Source of the DNA: Symbiodinium natans
Lineage: Eukaryota > Sar > Dinophyceae > Suessiales > Symbiodiniaceae
Direction of reading: 5' to 3'
NCBI GenBank assembly: GCA_905221605.1
Contig: CAJNDS010000902.1
Location: forward strand, 790,262 to 854,261
Length of the DNA stretch: 64,000 nt
Numbering within the stretch: the stretch's first letter is position 1; each line of letters opens with the position of its first letter. Below the pieces are notes generated by a model. The model was not told where the DNA came from. It made no database searches and was given only the letters and a program-made list of their open reading frames with translations. The position numbers and the translations under genes were made by a program. This document shows positions 1 to 11,760 of the stretch, one piece after another.

Positions 1-414
1 GGGTTGAGGGTTTAGGGTTTAGGGGTTTGGGGGTGATTGTAGTAGAATCCCAAAGGCATCATCAGGGAATACTATTAGTAACTAGTAATTATTCCGACTT
101 CTATTATAGTAGGGGGGGTTTAGGCTTGCAGTTGTGGGGTTTGGGGTGCCACGAGATCTATCCCCCCCGCCACGGAAATAGAGGGCTTATTTGGGCCATG
201 TTGTGGGTTTTAGGGTTTAGGGTTTAGGGTTTAGGGGGGTTAGTGTCTAGGGCTTAGAATTTAGGGTTTGAGGTTGCAGTTACTTAGGTGCTGAGTACGT
301 AACCTCTAACATTCTGGGTACGCTAAACAAAGGTTATATAGCCTTTTCTCTGCCAGAAGACCTCAGCCCCCTCGGTTCATGTCCACGTCCAAAAAAACCC
401 TAAACCCCACAAGC

Positions 415-492
415 TTCCATGCAGCAGCGGCTGAGCATTTTGCATGCGTCGCACGTCTGCTACGGGCTGCGGAGCAGATGCTGAACTGGCAG
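415..492 (+). CDS. Exon-like island
   Basis: Twenty-six open codons (HAAAAEHFACVARLLRAAEQ then MLNW) form an Ala/Leu-rich amphipathic helix between telomere-type arrays. Boundaries and product are unknown. Confidence 0.28.
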
Positions 493-582
493 CGCCCAGC
501 ACCCTACCCCAGGCCCTAAACCACAGGCCTAAACCCTAAACCCCAAACCCCAAACCCTAAACCCTAAACCCCTAATGGTTGC

Positions 583-690
583 TGGGCTACCAAGACCGTA
601 CACCAGGCCTTGGAGCAAGATCTTTTCGAGAAGAGCGACAAGTTGGATGTTGCCATGGACAACTTCAGCAGCCTCTATGCATCCTGGCAG
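583..690 (+). CDS. Exon-like island (helical)
   Basis: Thirty-six open codons including LEQDLFEKSDKLDVAMDNF then SSLYASWQ, ending in CAG. The AMDNF..LYASW pattern vaguely resembles the helical part of genes A and B (AMWSFKQAWDSF), so it might belong to a third paralogue. No further exons of that domain are seen next to it. Confidence 0.4.
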
Positions 691-1275
691 AGTTCGGGGT
701 TTAGGACCCTGAGCCCTAAACCCAATACACTAAACCCGAAACCCGAAACCCGAGAGTTTAGGGTTTTTAGGGCATGGAGCCAAGAATTCGTGCTTGGGGC
801 TCACCTGACTTCCGGCTGTTCCAACGTTGCCTACCAATGGCCCCGATGATGCGAATGGAAAGCCTATAAAGCCTACAAAGCCCGGAAACCCAGAAGCCCG
901 AAACGCTCTAAACTAAACCTGCACATCCTAAACCCTCAACCCTCAAGCCTAGCCGAAACTGCCTGCTCATGATCCTTCCCATAGGATGTCTGGGTTTAGG
1001 GTGTACCGTTTTGGCCCTGGGCTTTAGGGCTGAAGGACCGGGTTGAGGGTTTGGGGGGTTTATAACCCTACACCTTAAAACCCTCAGCTGAACCTGAAAG
1101 GCTCAGCCTTCAGTGCGAGCACCGGTTTCGGGCTTAGGGTTGAGGGTCTAGGGTTTAGGGTTTAGGGTGTAGGGTTTAGGGTTTAGGGCTTTTCAAGGGA
1201 ATAAAGGAGGGACGCTCATATGGACCTCATGGGTAATGTAGAGGCTACTTCGGTATCTAAGAGTCCCTTTTTAAG

Positions 1276-1815
1276 GTATGTATACATATATATATATGGT
1301 TCAGCGTCGAGCGTCCTGGGCCCCCCCCCCCCCCCCCCCATGGTATCCCCCCCCCCCCCCCAAGTCTACTCTACGGTCCCTAAACCCTAAACCCTAAACC
1401 CTAAACCCTAAACCCTAAACCCTAAACCCTAAAACCTAAACCCTAACCCTAAACCCTAAACCTTAAGTCTTAAACCTTAAACCCTAAACCCTAAAACCCT
1501 GAACCCTAAACCCTAACCCTAAAACCAACCCCCAACCACACCACAGGGGGGGGGGGATCATCTTAGTACCCCATCCGCGCGTTAAACCCTAAACCCTAAA
1601 CCTAAACCCTAAGACCCTAAACCGTAAACCCTAAACCCTAAACCCTAAAACCCTAAAACCCTAAAACCCCCCTAAACCCTAAACCCTAAACCCTAAAACC
1701 CTAAAACCAACCCCCAACCACACCACAGGGGGGGGGGGGGGTACCATGGGGGGGGGGGGGGGTAGGGGGGAGGGGGGGGGGGCCCGCCGGGGCTGAATCA
1801 TATATATATATATAT
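1276..1815. repeat. Large foldback element enclosing CCCTAAA arrays
   Basis: The left arm runs TATATATATGGTTCAGC, then C runs and CCATGG. The right arm read in reverse gives TATATATATGATTCAGC, then C runs and CCATGG. The loop holds CCCTAAA arrays and two copies of a CCAACCACACCACAGG motif. A related structure lies at 47613-48268. Confidence 0.7.
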
Positions 1816-1959
1816 TTATTTATTTATTTATTGATTTGTTATATTTATATTTAGATTTATATATATGTATACATATATATGTATATATTATGTGGGGTTG
1901 TGGACCTGGGAACAAGATCAAGGGCCCCTTCCCGTTTAGGGTCCTAGGGGCAGGGACCC

Positions 1960-2262
1960 TAAACCCTGACGCGCTTCGTCGGCATATTTTTTTTTTTCCC
2001 CCTGGTGGGCCCTAAACCCTGACGCCCTTCGTCGGCATATTGATTTTCTTTCTCCTGGTGAGCCCTAAACACTGATGCCCTTCGTCGGCATGTTGTTCTT
2101 TTTCCCCTGGTGGGCCCTAAACCCTGACGCCCTTCGTCGGCATATTGTTTTTTTCTCCCTGGTGGGCCCTAAACCCTGACGCCCTTCCTCGGCATATTGT
2201 TTGTCCTGGTGGGCCCTAAACCCCGACGCACTTCGTCGGCATATTGTTCTTTTCCTGGGCCC
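1960..2262. repeat. Minisatellite, about 50-60 nt unit, six copies
   Basis: Six copies of a unit containing GGGCCCTAAACCCTGACG, then CCCTTCGTCGGCATATT and a T/C-rich spacer of variable length. Each unit contains one telomere-type CCCTAAACCC. Any ORF here is a product of the periodicity. Confidence 0.92.
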
Positions 2263-2698
2263 TGAACCAGAAATTGAAATTGAGAGGGTCATTGCTGCCA
2301 TATGAATTCTATTTAAGACTCAGCTGGAATCGGCCACTTTTGGCCGAACCCCGTTTTTTTTTTCACAGGGGGTCCCGTTTAGGGTCCTAGGGGAATAGGT
2401 TTTGGGACCCAGAGGGCCTGCTGGGAATGTATTGAGTGAACTTTGTAGGTTCTTAATGTTAGGGGTTTCGTGGGTGGGCGGGGTTTTTTCCAACGCTTGA
2501 CAGGCTGCTTGACTAGTGAATGCTTGGACTTGAGATGCTGAACCCTAAACCCGAAACCCTAAACCCTAAACCCTAAACCCTAAATAGTAGAATTCGGAGA
2601 ACTGTCCTCACATGATCTCCTCGAGTGCTGAACTCCCTTAAGACCCGACAGGTTATCCTTCCGCCCTAGAGAACTGAGTCACTAGGTCGCCCTCGAGA

Positions 2699-2825
2699 GG
2701 TTAGGGTTTAGGGTTTAGGGTTTAGGGTTTAGGGTTTAGGGTTTAGGGTTTAGGGTTTAGGGTTTAGGGTTTAGGGTTTAGGGTTTAGGATGTAGGGTTT
2801 AGGGTTTAGGGTTCAGGGTTCAGGG
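2699..2825 (+). repeat. Telomere-type array
   Basis: About 17 TTTAGGG units with a few variants (TGTAGGG, TTCAGGG) at the right end. Confidence 0.95.
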
Positions 2826-2879
2826 TCCAGCAGCTCCGGATCGAGCAGTTTTATGGTAGTGTTATATCTACGGCTCGGA

Positions 2880-3170
2880 TACAACACCCACCCACCCAGA
2901 GAATCCCATAACATTAAGAAACCATAAAGTACCTTCATACAAAAGTTCTCTTCAATGAAGACTACGGCTACAGAACAAATTCGTTCCTTTTAAAATCCGC
3001 CCTCACAGGGGTGGGTGGGTGTGGTGGGTTGGGGGGGGGGGGGGTGGGGTGGTGGGGGGGTGCTGACGTGCTTTGCCCACCAATTTTTGTGCCTTGCCCA
3101 CCAATTTTTTGGCCTTGCCCATGAATTTCAATTTTGCCTTGCCCACGAATTTTTGTGCCTTGCCCATTAG
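2880..3170. repeat. Dispersed repeat with TTGCCCA minisatellite (copy 1)
   Basis: CACCCACCCAGAGAATCCCA followed by TAACATTAAGAAAC is shared with 42,670-42,710. It is followed by about five CTTGCCCA(C/T)(C/G)AATTTTT units. Confidence 0.75.
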
Positions 3171-3294
3171 GGTTTATATATATATATATATATATATTTC
3201 TTATTTATAGTAAGAGAGGTTTAGGGTTTAGGGTTTAGGGTTTAGGGTTTAGGGTTTAGGGTTTAGGGTTTGCTGTGCCTCTTCTCTGACCCAG

Positions 3295-3357
3295 GTAGAA
3301 GCAGCCTTGAAAGTCCACGCGACGACAAGGTCAACCAGCGGAACGTGGAATGTAGGG
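3295..3357 (+). CDS. Exon-like island
   Basis: Follows TCTGACCCAG| and reads VEAALKVHATTRSTSGTWN before the frame enters repeat. Not recognised. Confidence 0.3.
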
Positions 3358-3404
3358 ACAGATAATCAAGGGACTAAAAGAGGGGGTTTAGGGTTTAGGG
3401 TTTA

Positions 3405-3560
3405 GGGTTTAGGGACCCTTACAAGGGACCCTAGGGATATTTAGGGGTTATTTAGGGGCTGCTAAGGCATATAGGGACTATACAAGGTATTTATGGGGGT
3501 TATAGATGGGTTATATCGGGGGATAGGAGTAAGGGTCCAGGGTAGGGGTCCCTCCTTAGA
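3405..3560. repeat. Family 9 dispersed repeat
   Basis: GGGACCCTTACAAGGGACC, then TTATTTAGGGGCT, an ATAGGGAC stretch, GGGGGTTATA and GTAAGGGTCC. Other copies are at about 38770, 40262, 40440, 49625, 52385 and 59875. Confidence 0.65.
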
Positions 3561-3993
3561 CCCCCTACGATAACCTTGGCCTGTTCTCTGATGTCAGTAC
3601 GGGTGTCCATCCTTTTCCCATTATCAAACTAGGTCCCCTAAACCCTAAACCGAATCCCTAAACCCTCAGCCTAAACCTTAGGTGGCTGTCATTCATTTGG
3701 CGAGGGCTTGCGGACAGCGTTTCATCTGTCAGAGATGTGGGGTTTTGGGTTTAATGGCTTCTGAAACTATCTTAGCCACGAACCCTAAACGAGTTTAGGC
3801 GTACATGAGGGCTATGACTCAGCCCTGTTCGCACAATGCCACTTGACTGTAAGGGTCAAGCTTGAAAGAGCTTACGTGGACACACGGCGTAAGAAGGGTT
3901 TGGGTTCTTGGGCTTTAGGGTGAATAAGGGCACGCAATGTACGTGCTCCACCTCTCCGCCTCTAAGGATCGTAGTCAGCGATCTGTCCTATAG

Positions 3994-4060
3994 ACAGCAT
4001 GCCCTTGTGGAGAAGATGACGAAACAGCAGCTCGGCCAGTTCTTCTTTCTTGGAGCTGGT
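3994..4060 (+). CDS. Exon-like island
   Basis: Reads QHALVEKMTKQQLGQFFFL after an AG. It runs directly into a TTTAGGG array, so the donor would lie at the array edge. Not recognised. Confidence 0.32.
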
Positions 4061-4555
4061 TTAGGGTTTAGGGTTTAAGGTTTAGGGTTTAGGGTCTGTT
4101 CCAGGACCTCAATCACAGCCCTGAATCCCTAAATCCCCTAAATCCCCAAACCCTAAAGGGTTGCTCTACGAGGCTGCTTGTTGGTGTAGTCAGAAGTAGA
4201 ACCTCCAGGGGTATGCCTAGACCCCGCACCCCAAACCCCAAACCCCAAGCCCTAAACCCTAAACCCCTAAACCCCTAAACCCTACACCCTAAACCCTAAG
4301 CCCTAAACCTTAATCCTAGAAGCGCCTAAACCCCACCGGGTTATAAAAAAGGATCTTTTGGAGCAGCCAAGGGAACCTCATCGCAAGGTTTAGGGTTTAG
4401 GGTTTAGGGTTTAGGGTTTAGGGTTTAGGGTTTAGGGTTTAGGGTTTAGGGTTTAGGGTTTCAGGGTTTAAGATTAAGGTTTCAGGGTTCAGGGTTCAGG
4501 GTTTAAGGTTTAGGGTTTTGAGGAGGCCTGCGTCTGCATCTTTGAATGCCACGGT

Positions 4556-4680
4556 TTAGGGTTTAGGGTTTAGGGTTTAGGGTTTAGGGTTTAGGGTTTA
4601 GGGTTTAGGGTTTAGGGTTTAGGGTTTAGGGTTTAGGGTTTAGGGTTTAGGGTTTAGGGTTTAGGGTTTAGGGTTTAGGG
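4556..4680 (+). repeat. Telomere-type array
   Basis: About 18 perfect TTTAGGG units. A second array at 4387-4465 lies 90 nt upstream, separated by a short unique segment. Confidence 0.95.
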
Positions 4681-5924
4681 TCCGAGAGGGATTTCACTGT
4701 TTAGAGTCTCTAGGGTTTACGGCTTAAGGTCCCTGCAGCACGCAAGGTAGCACACGCAAGCAGCTTGAGGTTTAGGGGCCCAGGGTTTTAGGCCCGTTGC
4801 CAAAAATGCACGCTTCTGAATTGCTTGTAGCGTCAAATTACCCTAAACCCTAAACACTATGAACCGGTGCGCCAGGGCCCCAATCAATCCTTACAACCCT
4901 AACAGCCTAAGGGTTTAGGGTTTAGGGTTTAGGGTTTAGAAATTACACCCTACAACTAAAAAACCCAAAACTACCGGCCCGGGTCCGTCGTGCCGAGGGC
5001 GCTAAAGATCGCGCTGAAAGACACTGCCGTGAACGAAACAGGCTTGGGCTTAGGGTTTAGGGTCTGGTCGAGAGTTGTCAATGGGCGTGTTTAGGGTTTA
5101 CCCCGGATCCCTAGACCCTAAACCCTAAACACTAAACCTAAACCCTGAACTCTGAGCATGAACCCTACTTTATAACGACTCACTGGGGTCCCCGATCCTC
5201 CAGGTACAGCAGAGCTTGAGGTTCAATATTTGGGGAGGGTTTAGGGTTCAGGGTTTAGGTTCAGGGTTTTGGGTTCAGGGTTTTGGGTTCAGGGTTCAGG
5301 ATTTAGGGTTTAGGCTTTAGGCTTTAGGATGTAGAGTGGGGGCACATCCAGGTGTTCTAACTCCACGTCAAGCCTACCGGAGCCCTAAGATGGCAAAACA
5401 CCAGAAGCTGATTTTATGTTTCAGGGCGTAAAAGCCTAAACCCCGCAACCGAAGCCCCTAAAGCCTTGGGGCCTAAACCCTGTTCCTGTAAGCTGAATAT
5501 TCCAACCACTTGACCTTTGCTAGAAAGCCCTGATTGACTATACCGAAGGCTCTGGCTTACGAGTCAAGCGGGGGGGGGGGAAATCCAAGCCACAGCCCTA
5601 AACCGGGGTTTGGGCTTTAGGGACTGGGGTTTAGGGTTTAGGGTTTAGGGTTTAGGGTTTAGGGTTTAGGGTTTAGGGTTTAGGGTTTAGGGTTTAGGGT
5701 TTAGGGTTTAGGGTTACCTAAACCCCTAAGACCTGGACCCTAAACACCCTTGAGGACCCCATAGCACCCGCTTGTTCACAAGGCCGCTTCGAACAAACGG
5801 TCGGGTATCTTCAGGCCACACACTGAGGGGCATAGGGTTTAGGGTTTAGGGCTTAGGGTTTAGGATTAGGGATTAGGGTTTAGGGTTTAGGGCTTAGGGC
5901 TTAGGGTTTAGGGGTTTAGGGTTT

Positions 5925-6235
5925 GGGGCTGACGAAGAAGCGCATAGACTCTCCAAAGTGGCATATTCCGGCTTAGAGGTTGAGGCCCCCCCCCCCCCCG
6001 TCGCCGACCCCCGAGCTTTAAGGTGGTGGCTAGGGTTTGGGGTTTACGGTTTAGGGTTCGGGGTTCAGGGTTCAGGGTTCAGGGTCTAGGATTCAGGGTT
6101 TAGGGTCTAGGGATTGGGGTTCAGGGTCTAGGATTCAGGGTTTAGGGTGAGGGTTTGGGGCTGACGAAGAAGCGCATAGACTCTCCAAAGTGGCATATTC
6201 CGGATTAGAGGTTGAGCCCCCCCCCCCCCGGCTAG
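5925..6235. repeat. Tandem duplication, period about 231 nt
   Basis: GGCTGACGAAGAAGCGCATA followed by GACTCTCCAAAGTGGCATAT and a C run occurs at 5,930 and again at 6,160, nearly identical. Telomere-type variants lie between. Confidence 0.9.
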
Positions 6236-6459
6236 GGTTTAGGGTTTAGTGTTTAGTGTTTAGGGTTTAGGGTTCAGGGTTCAGGGTCTAGGATTCAGGG
6301 TTTAGGGTTCACTGTGCTGTCGTGTTTCTTTCCACCCCGAACCTGAAGACTTCCGGGCTTCAATAGCCCTGGAGTTAGGGTTTTAGGTACCATAAACCCT
6401 CAACCCTGAACCCTAAACCCTAAACCCCAAACCCTAAACCCTAAACCCTAAACCCCCCA

Positions 6460-6527
6460 AGCTTCGAATGCACATCAGAGAAGTTATGCACTGGCAAGTC
6501 GAGCTGTGCCTGTTCTTCAGTCCAAAG
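6460..6527 (+). CDS. Exon-like island
   Basis: Reads RMHIREVMHWQVELCLFF then SPK and is followed by a possible GT donor (GTGAAG). Not recognised. Confidence 0.3.
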
Positions 6528-7382
6528 GTGAAGAGTTGCCCGATTTCGGGTTAGGCGTTGGGGTTTAGAGTTTAGGGTTTAGGGGTTTAGGGGTTTAGGG
6601 TTTAGGGTTTAGCGTTTAGGGTTTTGAGGGCTTAGTTTTTTTTTAAAGATAAAGTACGGTTAATTTTTGGGGTTATCAGGAGGCGGCCTCTACTAAACAG
6701 CGGACCCTAGAAGGGACCTTAGAGAAGTGACCATACACCGTGAGCCATAACACCCTCAACCCTAAACCCTAAACCCTAAACCCTAAACCCTCAACCCTCA
6801 ACCCTCAACCCTAAACCCGAAACCCTAAACCCTAAACCCTAAACCCTAACACCCTAAGCGCCAGACCCGAAGACTTCACACAACCAAGCTCCTGAAACGT
6901 TGAGGGGCAACCCTAAACCTCTGAGCCCCTAAAACCCTAAACCCTAAACCCTAAACCCTAAACCCTAAAACCCTAAACCCTAAAACCCCTGAGCCCAAGG
7001 CGGGCCACGAAGAGCTGCTTCTGGGATCAAAGACCTCCGCCATTTTGAAGACGGCCCTGCGGCCGCGAGTGAAGGTTCAGGGTTTAGGGTTTAGGGTGTA
7101 GGGTTTAGGGTTTAGGGTTCAGAAGTTCAGGGTTTAGGGTTTTAGGGTTTAGTTTTTAGTGGCCCTGGAGGGCCATTACAGTTCCTCAATGCGCCGGGTT
7201 CAGGGACGTTTGAAGGGCTGCGGACAAGCCAGATGAACCCTCCCGTCCTTAACGCGTGCCTAAGAGCCCTAAACCCTGGGCCCAAGACCCGAAGCTCTAC
7301 TTGCCCAACCCTTCATCAACCCCAAGCCCGACCTATCCCAAACCTCCAAACTCCGAACCCATCTATGTCCATTACGAGCCTC

Positions 7383-8130
7383 GCCCGAACCCGAACCCGA
7401 ACCCGAACCCGAACCCGAACCCGAACCCCCCCCCTCCCCCCCACAAAAAAAAGTCGCCGAACCCGAACCCGAACCCGAACCCGAACCCGAACCCGAACCC
7501 GAACCCGAACCCCCGAACCCGAACCCGAACCCGAACCCGAACCCGAACGAAACCCGAACCCGAACCCGAACCCGAACCCGAGCCCGAACCCGAACCCCCC
7601 CCCCCCCCCCCCACACACAAAAAAAAATCGCCCGAAACCCGTACCCGAACCCGAACCCGAAACCGAACCCGAACCCAACCCGAACCCGACCCGAACCCGA
7701 CCGAACCCGAACCCGAACCCGAACCCGAACCCCCCCCCCCCCCCTAAAAAAAAGTCAACCCGAACCCGAACCCGAACCCGAACCCGAACCGAACCCGAAC
7801 CCGAACCCGAACCCGCACCCGAACCGAACCCGAACCCGAACCCCCCACACACACACACGAACCGCGAAACCCCAACCCGAACCCCGAACCGGAACCCGAA
7901 CCCGAACCGGACCCCCCCCCCCCCCCCCCCCCCCCCCGAACCGAACCCGAACCCGAACACCCCCCCCCCCACAAAAAAAAAGTCGCCCGAACTCGAGCCC
8001 GAGCCCGAACCCGAACCCGAACCCGAGCAGGAGCCCGAGCCCAGCCCGAGCCCGAACCCGAACCCGAACCCGAACCCCCCGGGATCGGGTTCGGGTTCGG
8101 GTTCGGGGGTGTGGTTTTTTTTTTGGCGGG
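7383..8130. repeat. CCCGAA hexamer block with higher-order punctuation
   Basis: Arrays of CCCGAA (TTCGGG) are broken by repeated cassettes of a long C run, CACA, an A run and AGTCG (near 7430, 7600, 7735, 7970), which makes a higher-order repeat. Shorter relatives lie at 8085-8125 and 9440-9570. All frames are open because the period is 6, so the long ORFs here are not genes. Confidence 0.93.
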
Positions 8131-8216
8131 GGGTGGGGTTGTTGGGGTTGGAGATCGGGGTCTCTCTGCGGTCCCCGGGGGGGGGGGGAAAGCCCATGGA
8201 TCCAGAAGTTAAAAAA

Positions 8217-9403
8217 AATTAAATCCTGATTTAATTGTTGTGTTTGGGTTGGGTTTTGACCTACCTCGACATACCTTCTCCCTACAAAAACACAATTAAC
8301 TCGTGATTTAATTGTGTTTCTTTGCGTTTGACTGGAAGACAATTAAATCGTGATTTAATGGTATAGCAAAGACTTGTGCTAATTGGTACCTGTTTGCACC
8401 ATTAAATCATGATTTAATTGTACTATTATGACTATTATTACGATTAGTCTTATTATTCCTATTACTATGAGTCTTACTACTACTATTATTATTATTATTA
8501 TGACTACTAGTCTTAATATTACTATTACTATTAGTATTACCATTATTATTCTTATTCTTCTTCTTATTCGTATTTTCTTATTATTATTACTATTACTATT
8601 ACTCGTATTACTGTTACTATTGTTATGAGTAGTATTATTATTCTTCTTATTGTTACTACCATTATAATTATTACTATTACTATTACTCGTATTACTGTTA
8701 CTATTATTATGAGTAGTATTATTATTATTCTTATTGTTACTACCATTATTATTACAACTATTAATATTCCTATTACTATCATTATTACTATTACGATTAC
8801 TATTACTATTACTATTACTATTACTATTACTATTACTATTACTATTACTATTACTATTACTATTACTATTACTATTACTATTACTATTACTATTACTATT
8901 ACTATTACTATTACTATTACTATTACTATTACTTACTCTAGGGGGAACAATTAAATCGTGATTTAATTGTTGAAAAGGTAGGGGAACAATTAAATCTTCG
9001 ACAATCACCTCACTGCCACGCCATCAACATTCCGGTGTAGCTGTAGTTCGTTATCTGGTTGTCCCTAATTTCATGGGTGTCCTAGTGGTTAAGGTGGTTC
9101 CCGATCCGACCCATATTCAGGCTTGGTCATTGATTCATGTCCATTAAATCCTGATTTAATTCTGCTGCGGGTTGGGGTCGTCTAGCATAAACAATTAAAT
9201 CCTGATTTAATTGTTTCTGCGGGTTGGGGTCGTCTAGAAGAAACAATTAAATCCTGATTTAATTGTTTTCCGTGAGCAGCTTGCCGGCATGGCATGCTAC
9301 GTCGCGCGACGTTAACAGGCAATTAGATCGAGAGTTAATTGTGCTGGACCTAAGGGGCGTCGAGCCGGCCCGATGCCGGTCAATTAACTTCAGAGTTAAT
9401 TTT
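8217..9403. repeat. Island of about ten 20-nt palindromes
   Basis: AATTAAATC-NN-GATTTAATT palindromes or close variants lie at 8217, 8291, 8340, 8401, 8947, 9143, 9189, 9241, 9320 and 9381, with a half copy at 8986. The two central bases differ between copies (CT, GT, AT). GGGTTGGGGTCGTCTAG follows two of them. Confidence 0.9.
8425..8940. repeat. TTACTA/ATT microsatellite between palindromes
   Basis: A degenerate ATT/ACT-rich stretch runs into a near-perfect (TTACTA)n array at about 8,795-8,935. The ORFs in several frames are artefacts of the 6-nt period. Confidence 0.95.
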
Positions 9404-9752
9404 CCTTAACTCTTGGATCCACTGTCTTCCTTAGCGGGGGGGGGTTCAGGATCGGGTTCGGGTTCGGGCTCGGGGGCGGGTGTGTGGTTTTTTTTTTTGG
9501 CTCAGTCGGAACCCCTGAACCCGAACCCGATCCCGAACCTCCCGAACTCGAACCAGTTCCGGTTCGGGTTCGGGGGCACGCGGGGCACTTACTGCATTTG
9601 TCCCAACAGTCCTCAATTAGAGGGATTATACCGGGGGGGCACACAAAAAATCCCTATGAAGGACTGTTCGTATAAGAGGGACCTAAACACTAAACCCTAA
9701 ACCCTAAGCCCTAAACCCTAAACCCTAAACCCTAAACCATCCCAATCCCAAG

Positions 9753-9833
9753 TTCCGAGCCGAGGTTGCCGTTCCAAGGACGACGCGCGTCTGCCTGCTC
9801 AACTTGATGTTCCAAGTGGACAACGAGATCAAG
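9753..9833 (+). CDS. Exon-like island with GT at array edge
   Basis: Twenty-seven open codons (VAVPRTTRVCLLNLMFQVD then NEIK) end at AAG|GTAGGG. The putative donor is formed by the first unit of a TTTAGGG array, which would let a telomere array supply a canonical 5' splice site. Product unknown. Confidence 0.4.
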
Positions 9834-10144
9834 GTAGGGTTTAGGGTTTAGGGTTTAGGGTTTAGGGTTTAGGGTTTAGGGTTTAGGGTTTAGGGTTTGG
9901 GGTTTGGGGTTTAGGGTTTAGGGTTTAGGGTTTAGGGTTTAGGGTTCAGAACAGGGCTCAGGGCTTTAGGGGTTGAGGGCTTTCGGTAGGCTGAGGCATC
10001 GCAGGGTGTTGCCTAAGCCCAAGCCCCTAACCCTCAACCGTCAACCCTGAACCCTAAACCCTGAACCCTAAACCCTAAACCCTATACCCTAAACCCTAAA
10101 CCCTAAACCCTAAACCCTAAACCCTAAACCCTAAACCCTCCCGA

Positions 10145-10198
10145 AAGACCCCTGAGGCGCTGATTGCGGTCTTGCAGCAGCTCTTCGGCGCGAAGGCA
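10145..10198 (+). CDS. Exon-like island
   Basis: Reads KTPEALIAVLQQLFGAKA, a helical stretch, then enters TTCAGGG-type repeats. Not recognised; it may be an upstream exon of gene A. Confidence 0.35.
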
Positions 10199-11760
10199 GG
10201 GCTGAGGGTTCAGGGTTCAGGGTTCAGGGTTCAGGGTTTAGGGTTTAGGGTCTAGGGTCTAGGGTCTAGGGTGTAGGGTCTAGGGTTTAAGGCATCTCAC
10301 CTGCCCACACCTCAACCTCCAACCTGGCCAAGTAAGCAGCCTTTTGACATTGAGGGCCAGCGCGAAGCTCCCGACAGCAAACTGCAGTGCGGAGTGATTC
10401 ATGTTTTCTTTTCGGCATAGCGTAGGGTTTAGGCATTAGGGCATTCGGGCAGTTTCTTTCGGTGTCTTCAGTCTATTTCAAAGGATCATGCCTACGAAAG
10501 GGGCCCGGCTAAACCCTAAACCCTAAACCCTAAACCGATGAATTTTGGAGATCCAATCCCTCAGCTTCTTCATCTGAAGTGGGGAGGGATCTGAGCTGTT
10601 AATCCGGGGACTCTGTAGCAGGCTGGCTAATATAGGAGTCGGAATAATTACTAGCCGTTTTCCCTCGTGGTCTGTAATTTTTACTATAATACCCCCCAAA
10701 GCCCTTAGATATACACACATTCAGGCCCGTTTATTATAAAAAGGTTTAAGAAGTTGAGGGGCTGGATATCTTGTTCGAGAGCCGGGTGGAGGTGGGGGGC
10801 TGAAACATTCTGAAGTAGGCTGGCCAGGGCATGTTGACCCCAGCATCTCCACACTGGGCAGCTAAACTAGGGTTTAGGATTTGGTGTCCCCCCTGTGCCC
10901 CCAAATCAAGTAGAGTGGCTCCCTAAACCCTAAACCCTAAACCCTAAACCCTAAACCCTAAAGGAGGGCAATTCGAAGTAAGACAGTGAGGGACCGAAAA
11001 CCTTCTTTCAGGATCCAGCAGCTCAGTTTCATCTGCTTGGTAGCCCAGAGTCGCCCTTGATTGGGTTCTAACTAGGCTCCACAACCAACACTGGAAGGGG
11101 TACCCAAATTAAGACATGGAATGGGCCCTAAACCCTAAACCCTAAACCCTAAACCCTAAACCCTAAACCCTAAACCCTAAACCCTAAACCCTAAACCCTA
11201 AACCCTAAACCCTAAACCTTTTGGCAAAAACGAATGTGCTGGCAGAAAGGTTTGTCGGGTTTAGGTTTTAGGATTCGCGCGCAAAGAAGCCCTACACCCC
11301 GAAGCCCAAGCCCCGACCCCGAAGCCCTTGGCCCACCCTAAACCCTAAACCCTAAACCCTAAACCCTAAACCCTAAACCCTAAACCCTAAACCCTAAACC
11401 CTAAACTCTCACCTCCCTAAATCACCTAAATCCCGAAGCCCCGAAGAACCGAATGCTGCAAGAAAAGCCTGCGTATGGAAGCTTCAGTGATCACGATTCC
11501 CTTATGAGCCCTTGTGAACCAAAACCATTTTCGTCCTAGGTTCCTCATGTTTCTAAGCTTGTTGCGCTACTAGCAGGAATCTAAGGCAGCTAAGGTCTTT
11601 AAGGTTTAGGGTTTAGGAACCCTACAGAATTTAAGGGTACCTAACCCAATGAGGAATATCAATTTCAGTTTTCAATATTATCCCAACCATGAACTAGTTT
11701 AGGGTTTAGAGTTTAGGGTTTGGGGTTTAGGGTTTAGGGTTACATACACCGTGAAGCCAG

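Noticed and set aside
1-240. Window start as a true telomere
   Set aside because: The arrays are short, degenerate and interrupted by unique sequence, and the same pattern continues for 60 kb in both orientations.
7233-8342. Several long ORFs (up to 329 codons) rich in Pro/Asn/Thr/Arg or Gly/Ser
   Set aside because: They lie entirely in CCCGAA hexamer repeats, where a 6-nt period keeps all frames open on both strands.
8379-9008. Asn/Ser-rich 209-codon minus-strand ORF and overlapping plus-strand ORFs
   Set aside because: A product of the TTACTA microsatellite; the same DNA is open in five frames.
9068-9140. tRNA-like segment (CCTAGTGGTTAAGG, GGTTCCCGATCC)
   Set aside because: It resembles A- and B-box sequences, but the two motifs are too close and no cloverleaf with a 7-bp acceptor stem could be drawn.
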